Shown here in pieces: positions 1 to 6,123 of a stretch of DNA of 9,032 nucleotides (positions are counted from its first letter, which is position 1; each line of letters begins with the position of its first letter). The stretch is from JACAEY01 sp049700155. Its GTDB lineage: Bacteria > Nitrospirota > Thermodesulfovibrionia > Thermodesulfovibrionales > SM23-35. The notes under the pieces are model-generated. The model saw only the letters and a program-made list of their open reading frames with translations, had not been told where the DNA came from and did no database searches. The translations under genes and the position numbers were made by a program. The DNA lies in the NCBI GenBank assembly GCA_049700155.1, contig JBNAVX010000100.1, forward strand, positions 1-9,032, written 5' to 3'.

Positions 1-123
1 ACCATTGAGAATTATACCCTTTTTTGAATTTGCATAATTCATGTTACACTATCATTGTCAGTGATGACCCTTCTCTGAATGACTTTCAGGAGTAATATAT
101 ATTCTCTGATTAACTAACGTATA

Positions 124-414
124 CTATATCTTTTTACCTGTTATCTCCTCGACTTCCTTTTTACCTTCCTCTAACTCATTTACCTGTTCCTTATCTAATC
201 TTAATAGCATAGTCTGGAACTCACCGACATGAGTCTTTTCTTCCTTTGCTATATCAAAAAGAACCTTCCTGATATCATCATCCTGGGTAAGAGCTGCCAT
301 TTGTTCATATAAATTAATTGCATCCAGCTCTGCAATTATAGCTGCCCTTAAAATTTCTTTATCTATGTCCTCTTTCTTTACTTTATCAAGATTTAAAGGG
401 ATTTGTGATAGCAT
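124..414 (-). CDS. Encapsulated-ferritin-like (EncFtn family) iron-binding protein
   Basis: The product is 96 residues and almost entirely helical and acidic, as in EncFtn proteins: half-ferritins that form a ferroxidase site by pairing two two-helix subunits and oxidise Fe(II), usually inside an encapsulin shell. E29 and Y36 lie on helix 1 and E59 and H62 (EEKTH) on helix 2. The E-x6-Y and E-x2-H spacing, and the 30-residue gap between the glutamates, match what I recall of the Rhodospirillum rubrum metal ligands (E32, Y39, E62, H65). The start at 414 is chosen over an in-frame ATG at 486 because AAGGAGG (421-427) lies 6 bases upstream and the family begins about here; the longer N-terminus is AT-rich and unlike the family. 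No obvious encapsulin-targeting tail is seen at the C-terminus, which ends in a lysine/glutamate-rich stretch. A shell gene, if present, would lie beyond position 1. A rubrerythrin-like function is the alternative. Confidence 0.85.
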   Translation of the reverse strand: MLSQIPLNLDKVKKEDIDKEILRAAIIAELDAINLYEQMAALTQDDDIRKVLFDIAKEEKTHVGEFQTMLLRLDKEQVNELEEGKKEVEEITGKKI

Positions 415-449
415 TATATACCTCCTTTTTTTTAAAAATATTTGAAAAA

Positions 450-501
450 ATTGTACCATAAACTTTAGTTCCTTATAAACACTCATTAGTTTTCAAAACA
501 A
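450..501 (-). promoter_or_regulatory. Candidate promoter(s) for the EncFtn-like gene
   Basis: Two overlapping options are seen on the minus strand in the gap between the two small genes. One is an extended -10, TGG-TACAAT, at 450-458, which would give a leader of about 30 bases. The other is TTGTTT (496-501), a 17-base spacer and TTATAA (473-478). Either would let the ferritin-like gene be transcribed independently of the upstream 64-residue gene. The region is AT-rich, so chance matches are likely. Confidence 0.35.
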
Positions 502-522
502 AAGAATGATTTTTTTTTACTT

Positions 523-717
523 TTAAAATTCCTGAAGTTGATAAGGTAGAACAAAAGCTTCTTCTGCAGAATACTTGATATCCATTACCATGTCGTACTC
601 AGGAATATAGCCGTCAAAATTATATTTTACCCTGTCAATGGCTTCATCTTCATTTTTAGCAGAGACCTGGTATGTATAACAGGTCGTTACAATCTCATGA
701 ACAATAAAATTTTTCAT
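523..717 (-). CDS. Small protein of unknown function (64 residues)
   Basis: I do not firmly recognise this protein. It is 64 residues, soluble-looking and acidic, with no signal peptide or membrane segment. The order is a beta-like start (MKNFIVHEIVTTCYTYQV), a polar helix-like stretch (SAKNEDEAIDRVKYNF, about residues 19-34) and a second strand region followed by SAEEAF (51-56). An E-x-V-x(n)-Y-x-V-x-A-x-x-E-x-E-A-I pattern resembles small DpnD/PcfM-like domains, but this is only an impression. The start is well supported: TAGGAGGA lies just upstream of the ATG at 717. It is oriented with the ferritin-like gene 108 bases downstream and may be co-transcribed with it. A 16-base palindrome lies 27 bases upstream. 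Confidence 0.7.
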   Translation of the reverse strand: MKNFIVHEIVTTCYTYQVSAKNEDEAIDRVKYNFDGYIPEYDMVMDIKYSAEEAFVLPYQLQEF

Positions 718-743
718 CTTTTCCTCCTATTTATATTTATAAT

Positions 744-759
744 TTAATGTAAACATTAA
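744..759. promoter_or_regulatory. 16-base palindrome, possible operator of the 64-residue gene
   Basis: TTAATGT-AA-ACATTAA is a perfect 7+7 inverted repeat around two bases. It lies 27-42 bases upstream of the minus-strand start at 717, where a promoter would be expected to overlap it. The sequence matches no operator consensus I can name with confidence. AT-rich DNA makes such dyads fairly frequent. Confidence 0.3.
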
Positions 760-777
760 TAATTTAACTTTAAAAAT

Positions 778-882
778 CAAAAAAGATTATCAGTATTAAT
801 CTGATTTTTTTGTAGGAATTTGGCAAATTTTTTAGTAAGATAATTTCCTACAACTTTTTTATCAGAATAAAAGTCTTTTTTG
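778..882. repeat. 105-base imperfect palindrome, MITE-like or multi-arm hairpin
   Basis: Three pairs of arms share nearly one centre (about 830-833): CAAAAAAGA 778-786 with TCTTTTTTG 874-882 (9/9); TTAATCTGAT 796-805 with ATCAGAATAA 861-870 (9/10); TTGTAGGAA 810-818 with TTCCTACAA 845-853 (9/9). Such nesting is the form of a miniature inverted-repeat element that has diverged. There is only one copy in the window and no clear target-site duplication. The inner hairpin is followed after one base by six T on the plus strand, so it could also end transcription there, although no plus-strand gene is visible upstream. A smaller hairpin, AGATTA/TAATCT, sits within the left arm. Confidence 0.5.
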
Positions 883-884
883 TC

Positions 885-927
885 ATCCTGAACCCTGTCC
901 CGGAATCATTTCAGGATCGATTCGGGG
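885..927. repeat. Intergenic hairpin repeat of the TCATCCTGAA...TTCAGGAT type
   Basis: ATCCTGAA (885-892) pairs perfectly with TTCAGGAT (910-917). An alternative pairing, CCCGGAATC (899-907) with GATTCGGGG (919-927), has one mismatch and would compete with the first. The sequence is much more GC-rich than its surroundings. It resembles short intergenic repeats beginning TGTCATCCTGAAC that I recall from many bacterial genomes. It directly abuts the 105-base palindrome. Only one copy is in this window. Confidence 0.45.
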
Positions 928-989
928 CTCATACGTTATGAACAAAGCAAAAACAATTTGCTCCGAAATTCTGCTGGGAAGACAGTAAA

Positions 990-998
990 TGCTATACT
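990..998 (+). promoter_or_regulatory. Candidate extended -10 promoter for the secA operon
   Basis: TGC-TATACT is an extended -10 match (TGn plus 5 of 6 consensus bases). It would start RNA near 1005, giving secA a leader of about 88 bases. No good -35 is seen at 16-18 bases, as is common for extended -10 promoters. The CRP/FNR-type dyad overlaps its last bases and the expected start site. Confidence 0.35.
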
Positions 999-1014
999 GT
1001 GAGTTGTGTCACAG
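997..1014. promoter_or_regulatory. CRP/FNR-family operator-like dyad upstream of secA
   Basis: CTGTGAgttgtgTCACAG is a perfect 6+6 inverted repeat that contains TGTGA-N6-TCACA, the established half-sites and spacing of the E. coli CRP consensus. It lies 79-96 bases upstream of the secA ATG and overlaps the end of the candidate -10 at 993-998. That position would suit repression of that promoter or activation of a later one. It could also act as a six-pair RNA hairpin if transcription starts further upstream. No regulator gene is in the window. Confidence 0.4.
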
Positions 1015-1017
1015 AAA

Positions 1018-1086
1018 ATGAAATCACCTAAAGTCAAACTGTTGTTAAACTTTATATGTAATCTTGTTGATATATTTATATTATAA
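1018..1086 (+). CDS. Possible 22-residue leader peptide upstream of secA
   Basis: An ATG at 1018 opens 22 codons that end in TAA at 1084-1086, six bases before the secA ATG. The peptide starts MKSPKVKLLL and ends VDIFIL: three lysines, then a hydrophobic run, like a short signal peptide. Known secA regulators (SecM in E. coli, VemP acting on secDF2 in Vibrio) are secreted arrest peptides read upstream, so the position is suggestive. It has no clear Shine-Dalgarno site, is far shorter than SecM, and lies in AT-rich DNA that favours hydrophobic codons by chance. A 10-codon ORF (989-1021) overlaps its start by ATGA. Confidence 0.2.
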   Translation: MKSPKVKLLLNFICNLVDIFIL

Positions 1087-1087
1087 T
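1082..1087 (+). promoter_or_regulatory. Perfect TATAAT five bases before the secA start codon
   Basis: TATAAT ends at 1087 and the ATG begins at 1093. If used as a -10, it would start RNA at or next to the A of the ATG and give a leaderless secA message. This fits the absence of a Shine-Dalgarno site. No recognisable -35 or TGn extension is present, and the surrounding DNA is nearly all A and T, so a chance match is quite possible. Confidence 0.25.
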
Positions 1088-1092
1088 TAATT

Positions 1093-3759
1093 ATGGTTGT
1101 AACTCTTTTAAAGAAGTTTTTTGGAACAAAAAACGAGAGAGAGCTGAAGAGGCTCTGGCCTATAGTAGAACAGATAAATTCACATGAATCAAGCCTAACA
1201 AATCTTACAGATGTCCAGCTCCGTGAAAAGACCGAAGGATTCAAGAGAAGACTCGAGGCAGGCGATACACTCAATGACTTACTACCAGAAGCATTTGCTG
1301 TAGTCAGAGAAGTATCAAAACGAAGATTGAAGATGAGACATTTTGATGTCCAGTTGCTCGGCGGGATTGTTCTTCATGAAGGAAAGATTGCAGAGATGAA
1401 GACAGGTGAGGGCAAAACCCTTGTAGCTACCCTACCAGTTTATCTTAATGCACTTGAAGGCAAAGGAGTTCATGTGGTAACAGTAAATGACTATCTTGCA
1501 AAAAGAGATGCCCAATGGATGGGACCTATATATAGTTTTCTTGGTCTTTCAGTGGGAGTAATACAGCACGATAGCTCCTTCATATATGATCCCTCATATT
1601 TCTCTTCAGATAAGAGGTTAGAATTTCTGAGACCGTGCTCGAGAAAAGAAGCTTATTTAGCTGATATAACCTATGGCACAAATAATGAGTTTGGATTTGA
1701 TTATCTCAGGGACAATATGAAGTATGATATCTCTGATTACTGCCAAAGAGAATTGAATTATGCAATAGTAGACGAAGTGGATAGCATACTTATTGATGAA
1801 GCAAGAACACCTCTCATAATATCGGGCCCATCAGAAGAATCTACTGATAAATATTATAGGGTAGATAAGATTATTCCAAAACTTCAAAAGGGTATTGATT
1901 ATACTGTTGATGAAAAGGCAAAGACCGTTATTCTTACAGAAGAAGGGAATTTAAAGGTCGAAAGGCTTCTTAATGTTGGCAATCTATACGACCCTGCAAA
2001 TATAGAGCTTGTGCACCATGTATTGCAGGCACTCAAAGCACACAACCTCTTCAAAAAAGATGTTGATTATGTAGTTAAAGACGGTGAGGTTATAATAGTT
2101 GACGAGTTTACAGGGAGGCTTATGCCGGGCAGGAGATGGTCTGATGGTCTCCATCAAGCTGTAGAGGCAAAAGAAGGTGTAAAAATAGAAAGTGAAAATC
2201 AGACACTAGCAACGATCACATTTCAGAATTATTTCAGGATGTATAAGAAACTGGCAGGTATGACAGGAACCGCTGATACAGAGGCTGAAGAATTTGCAAG
2301 AATTTATAACCTCGAGGTTGTTGTTATACCAACAAATGAACCAATGATAAGAGTTGATTTCCCAGATGTAGTTTATAAGACAGAAAGGGCTAAATTAAAT
2401 GCTGTGATAAGGGAAATAGAAGAGTTACATAATAAAGGACAGCCAGTACTTGTTGGTACAGTATCTATTGAAAAATCAGAAGTTCTGAGCAATCTATTAA
2501 AGAAAAAAGGTATTCCCCATTCTGTTCTTAATGCAAAATATCACGAAAAAGAGGCAGAGATAATTGCCCAGGCTGGAAGGAGTGGTGCTGTTACCATAGC
2601 AACAAACATGGCTGGAAGAGGTACAGATATTATTCTTGGCGGAAACCCAGAGGGACTGGCAAAAGAATTTTTGAAAGATAAAAAAGATTATACAGAAGAT
2701 GATTTTCAGCAGGCACTCAAAAAAGCTTATGAAATATGCTTAAAGGATAAAGAAAAAGTAATATCCCTTGGAGGTCTTCATATCATTGGTACTGAAAGAC
2801 ATGAGGCAAGAAGGATAGATAATCAGTTAAGAGGACGTTCTGGCAGGCAAGGAGACCCTGGCTCGTCAAGATTTTATTTATCTCTTGAAGATGACCTTAT
2901 GAGAATTTTTGGCTCAGATAAGGTATCCGGTCTTATGAATAGACTTGGGATGGAAGAAGATATTCCCATAGAAAATAAGATTGTAACCAAAGCAATAGAG
3001 AATGCTCAGAAACGTGTGGAGGCACATAACTTTGACATCAGAAAACACTTACTTGAATATGATGACGTGATGAATAAACAGAGAAAAGAAATTTATTCAT
3101 TCAGAAAAGAGATTTTACAGGGGGAAAACCTCAAAGAACGTATTTTTAGCATGATTGATGAAGTTATAGATGAGATGATAAGTATTTATTGTAATGAAGA
3201 AAGAAACAAAGAAGAATGGGATCTAAAAGGTCTCAGTGATGCAGTTTATGGAGTTTTTTCCTTTACTCCTAATATTGTGCCTTCAGATTCGCTTCGTGAA
3301 GATTTGGTTTTACAAATAAAGGATGTTTATGACAAGAAAGAATCTGAAATTGGAAGTGATATGCTTAGATATATTGAAAAGATAATTTTTCTACAGGTAG
3401 TTGATACTCAATGGAAAGACCATCTACTTGCAATGGACCATTTAAAGGAAGGCATAGGATTAAGGGGTTATGGACAGAGAGACCCCCTTGTGGAATATAA
3501 AAAGGAAGCTTTTGAGATGTTTTCTGAAATGACAGAAAGGATATCAACAGAGGTTTTGAGCAGATTATTCAAGATTCAGGTACAGAAACAGGAAAGAATA
3601 GAGAAAATACCTGTTAAGCAGGTACGTATGAATTATAACAGAGGAGAAGGCACAACTACAGTTCAGACAGTAAGAAGAGGAAGAAAAATCGGAAGAAATG
3701 AACCATGCCCTTGTGGAAGTGGAAAGAAATATAAAAAATGCTGTGGTATAAATGCCTGA
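1093..3759 (+). CDS. secA: Preprotein translocase motor ATPase SecA
   Basis: SecA hydrolyses ATP to push unfolded preproteins through SecYEG at the inner membrane. The 888 residues cover the whole family (E. coli 901). Walker A MKTGEGKT is at 102-109 (K108 as in E. coli), Walker B DEVDSILIDEART begins at D227, the GRGTD motif is at 508-512 and the arginine-finger motif QLRGRSGRQGDPG at 578-590. The C-terminal zinc motif CPCGSGKKYKKCCG uses C872, C874, C883 and C884. Relative to E. coli there is an insertion of about 18 residues around 160-185, before ADITYGTNNE, as in some other phyla. The ATG at 1093 is the only plausible standard start: an in-frame TAA is nine bases upstream and MVVTLLKKFFGTKNERELKR matches SecA N-termini. 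No Shine-Dalgarno is seen. It is the first gene of a three-gene operon. Confidence 0.98.
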   Translation: MVVTLLKKFFGTKNERELKRLWPIVEQINSHESSLTNLTDVQLREKTEGFKRRLEAGDTLNDLLPEAFAVVREVSKRRLKMRHFDVQLLGGIVLHEGKIAEMKTGEGKTLVATLPVYLNALEGKGVHVVTVNDYLAKRDAQWMGPIYSFLGLSVGVIQHDSSFIYDPSYFSSDKRLEFLRPCSRKEAYLADITYGTNNEFGFDYLRDNMKYDISDYCQRELNYAIVDEVDSILIDEARTPLIISGPSEESTDKYYRVDKIIPKLQKGIDYTVDEKAKTVILTEEGNLKVERLLNVGNLYDPANIELVHHVLQALKAHNLFKKDVDYVVKDGEVIIVDEFTGRLMPGRRWSDGLHQAVEAKEGVKIESENQTLATITFQNYFRMYKKLAGMTGTADTEAEEFARIYNLEVVVIPTNEPMIRVDFPDVVYKTERAKLNAVIREIEELHNKGQPVLVGTVSIEKSEVLSNLLKKKGIPHSVLNAKYHEKEAEIIAQAGRSGAVTIATNMAGRGTDIILGGNPEGLAKEFLKDKKDYTEDDFQQALKKAYEICLKDKEKVISLGGLHIIGTERHEARRIDNQLRGRSGRQGDPGSSRFYLSLEDDLMRIFGSDKVSGLMNRLGMEEDIPIENKIVTKAIENAQKRVEAHNFDIRKHLLEYDDVMNKQRKEIYSFRKEILQGENLKERIFSMIDEVIDEMISIYCNEERNKEEWDLKGLSDAVYGVFSFTPNIVPSDSLREDLVLQIKDVYDKKESEIGSDMLRYIEKIIFLQVVDTQWKDHLLAMDHLKEGIGLRGYGQRDPLVEYKKEAFEMFSEMTERISTEVLSRLFKIQVQKQERIEKIPVKQVRMNYNRGEGTTTVQTVRRGRKIGRNEPCPCGSGKKYKKCCGINA

Positions 3760-5104
3760 AATATATCTTGTCGGTAAATCCATCCTAAAAAAAGAATACA
3801 GGGATATCCTTACATCGAAGGGACACTGGATAAAAAGTTTTCCAGACATTGAAACAGTCTTACCAAGTTTAAAAGAAAGACCAGACTTACTTATTATAAA
3901 TGGAGAAGAAAATAAAAAGACCATTTTTAAGAAATTTTTAACATTATCAAGGAATATTCCTAAGATTATAATATCTGAAACCCATGGGATTCCTAATTTT
4001 TTGATAAAAGAACCATTTGCTTACTCATTGTTATCGCCAGGTCAAAAGGAACTCAACTCTGCGGTTGATAGATTACTCAGAGAAAGCGAACTTATACTGG
4101 AGATGAATTTTCATGAAGAAATCAATAAAAATCTTTCTTCATGTAAACACTTTAAAGATGCACTTAACATCATAATGAAAAAGGCAAAAGAGATTACAAA
4201 AGCTGAAGGTTGGTCTGTTTTTCTTGTTGATGAAGAGACAGGAGAACTCACCTCTGATATTAAAACAGATAAATCAGTAAGGGAAGCCCAGAAGTTAAGT
4301 ATCAAATTTGGTGAAGGTATTGCAGGATGGGTTGCAAAAGAAGGATTCCCTACTATTGTTGATGATGTATCAAAAGACAAACGTTTTCTTAGAAGGGTAG
4401 ATAGAGCATATAATTTAAAAAATAAAATAAAGTCAGTCTTATGTGTTCCTGTAAGAAGTAGTGGGAAACTTTTGGCTGTTTTAGAAATGTTTAATAAAAC
4501 TGATAAAAAGACCTTTACAAAGGAAGACCTGAATGAACTAATAAAACTTATAGATAAATCTGCAATTTATCTTGAAAAAACATTACTTTACCAGAAAGTT
4601 GAAGAACTTTCCGTTACTGATGATCTGACAAAATTATTCAATCAGAGATATCTTCACAGGGCTATAGAGATGGAGGTCCAACGTGCTATTAGATATCAGA
4701 CATCTGTTGCACTTATCTTTATGGATATAGATTATTTCAAGAATGTAAATGATAAATTTGGACATCTTGTTGGGAGTAAGGTTCTCGTTGAGATGGGCCA
4801 ACTTCTTATAAAAAATTTGCGTATTGTAGATATAGTCGTTAGATATGGAGGAGATGAGTTTGTGATGATACTCCCACATACACCTCCTGTTGCTGCAGCC
4901 CAGGTAGCAGAAAGAATAAGAAAAGCGGTTGAAAGGAATGTTTTTCTGAAAGATGAAGGTTACCAGATAAAAATAACAGCAAGTTTCGGGGTTGCATCAT
5001 GCCCTGAAAATGCAAAATCAAAAGATGAGCTTTTAAGACTTGCGGATGAGGCAATGTATAAGGTCAAATATCGAACAAGAAACGGAGTTTATGCGCTTAT
5101 ATAA
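3752..5104 (+). CDS. Diguanylate cyclase with pseudo-receiver, GAF and GGDEF domains
   Basis: The product of 450 residues should make c-di-GMP from two GTP. Residues 1-110 look like a receiver fold (IYLVGKS start, KEPF near 86-89) but lack the acidic pair and have N50 where the phosphorylated Asp would be, so phosphorylation is unlikely. A GAF domain follows at about 135-275 (FGEGIAGWVAKEG at 186-198, SVLCVPV at 228-234), then a short helical linker and GGDEF at 285-450. The active site is complete: MDIDYFK at 324-330 and GGDEF at 366-370. The inhibitory I-site RIVD at 357-360 is five residues before GGDEF, so product inhibition is expected. There is no transmembrane segment. The ATG lies inside the last codons of secA (8-base overlap) with no clear Shine-Dalgarno, pointing to translational coupling. 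The GAF ligand is unknown. Confidence 0.93.
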   Translation: MPEIYLVGKSILKKEYRDILTSKGHWIKSFPDIETVLPSLKERPDLLIINGEENKKTIFKKFLTLSRNIPKIIISETHGIPNFLIKEPFAYSLLSPGQKELNSAVDRLLRESELILEMNFHEEINKNLSSCKHFKDALNIIMKKAKEITKAEGWSVFLVDEETGELTSDIKTDKSVREAQKLSIKFGEGIAGWVAKEGFPTIVDDVSKDKRFLRRVDRAYNLKNKIKSVLCVPVRSSGKLLAVLEMFNKTDKKTFTKEDLNELIKLIDKSAIYLEKTLLYQKVEELSVTDDLTKLFNQRYLHRAIEMEVQRAIRYQTSVALIFMDIDYFKNVNDKFGHLVGSKVLVEMGQLLIKNLRIVDIVVRYGGDEFVMILPHTPPVAAAQVAERIRKAVERNVFLKDEGYQIKITASFGVASCPENAKSKDELLRLADEAMYKVKYRTRNGVYALI

Positions 5105-5106
5105 AG

Positions 5107-6123
5107 ATGGCACTTTTTAATTACACAACAAAAGAAATAACTATTAAGGTTGTTTATTATGGTCCGGGCCTGAGTGGAAAGACAACAAATCTACAATATC
5201 TTCATTATATTCTTAATTCTGATAAGAAAAGTAAACTTGTTTCACTTCCAACTGAGACTGACAGGACTCTTTTCTTTGATCTTTTACCTATTGACCTGGG
5301 AAAAATTAGAGATTTTTCTATTCGTTTCCAGCTTTATACAGTTCCAGGACAAGTCAGATACAATGCAACAAGGAAGCTTGTCTTAAAAGGTGCTGATGCT
5401 ATTGTATTCGTTGCAGATTCGCAGCAGGAAATGAAAGAGCATAATATTGAAAGTTTTAAGAATATGAGAGAGAATCTTTTGACCCATAATATTGACCCTG
5501 ACAAGATACCCATTTTGCTTCAGTATAACAAAAGGGACCTTACAAATATACTTTCTGTTGATGAATTAAACAAGGATCTGAATCAAAGTGGAAAATATCA
5601 ATTTATAGAAGCTATTGCGATAGAAGGTATAGGTGTTAAGGAATCATTTCAAAATATAACAACCCAGGTTATTGATGAAATTGAAAAAAAGCAAAATATT
5701 AAGTCTTCTTTTGCTAAGGAATCAATTACCGTAAAGGAAGAAGACTCTATGATTATAGAGCCAACAATAATGCATACCGGAGCTGAATTAACACCTACGT
5801 TATTAGTTGAAAAGGACATATCTAAAAAAGATGAAAAAGTTGATGAAGAGAAGATTGAGACACTAAAAACTGGCTTAGATTCTATCGTCCAAAAATCTTC
5901 AGTACTGGACAAAGGAAAATATACTATTCCCTTTATTGAAGAGGAGACCTATGCTAAAACTACCGGAATTGAAATCAAAAAAATTCTTACAACTCTAAAG
6001 GAAATGGAAAATTTGATAAAAGAGGTTATTTCAGAACAAAAGAAGATAACTATTCAGGTCAAAGATATTATCCAGAATCTCCAAAATATAAAAATCAAAA
6101 GGAAGTGGTTCTGGTTCAAATAA
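5107..6123 (+). CDS. MglA-like Ras-superfamily GTPase with long C-terminal extension
   Basis: Residues 1-195 form a small GTPase of the bacterial MglA family, which controls cell polarity and motility in Myxococcus and is switched by MglB-type roadblock proteins. Visible motifs are the P-loop GPGLSGKTT (19-27), PTETDRTLFFD (48-58), the switch II segment TVPGQVRYNATRK (78-90), NKRD (141-144, guanine recognition) and EAIAIEG (168-174). Typical MglA is about 195 residues; this one has some 140 more. They comprise an acidic, poorly ordered-looking part (200-285), a probable coiled coil (about 287-328) and a basic aromatic end, KIKRKWFWFK, that could touch membrane. It starts two bases after the diguanylate cyclase stop without its own Shine-Dalgarno. 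No mglB is in the window. A gliding or pilus-polarity role is inference. Confidence 0.92.
   Translation: MALFNYTTKEITIKVVYYGPGLSGKTTNLQYLHYILNSDKKSKLVSLPTETDRTLFFDLLPIDLGKIRDFSIRFQLYTVPGQVRYNATRKLVLKGADAIVFVADSQQEMKEHNIESFKNMRENLLTHNIDPDKIPILLQYNKRDLTNILSVDELNKDLNQSGKYQFIEAIAIEGIGVKESFQNITTQVIDEIEKKQNIKSSFAKESITVKEEDSMIIEPTIMHTGAELTPTLLVEKDISKKDEKVDEEKIETLKTGLDSIVQKSSVLDKGKYTIPFIEEETYAKTTGIEIKKILTTLKEMENLIKEVISEQKKITIQVKDIIQNLQNIKIKRKWFWFK

Larger units (their letters stand above)
718..1092. other. 375-base noncoding region between divergent genes, rich in inverted repeats
   Basis: This gap separates the minus-strand 64-residue gene from secA on the plus strand. No convincing longer gene is present on either strand. 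It holds, left to right, a 16-base palindrome (744-759), a 105-base imperfect palindrome (778-882), a TCATCCTGAA-type hairpin (885-927), a CRP/FNR-type dyad (997-1014) and very AT-rich sequence up to the secA ATG. Each is listed separately. Confidence 0.8.

Noticed and set aside
1..60. Promoter-like sequences: minus-strand TATAAT at 11-16 and plus-strand TTGAAT/TACACT at 24-50
   Set aside because: Neither has a proper -35 at standard spacing, and no gene in the window would use the plus-strand one; the minus one could only serve a gene left of the window.
415..486. N-terminal extension of the EncFtn-like protein to an ATG at 486
   Set aside because: The internal ATG at 414 has a strong ribosome site and matches family N-termini; the extension is unlike the family and covers the promoter candidates.
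938..1021. Tiny ORFs of 16 and 10 codons upstream of secA (the second has a CxxC)
   Set aside because: No ribosome sites and lengths expected by chance; mentioned only as context for the 22-codon ORF.
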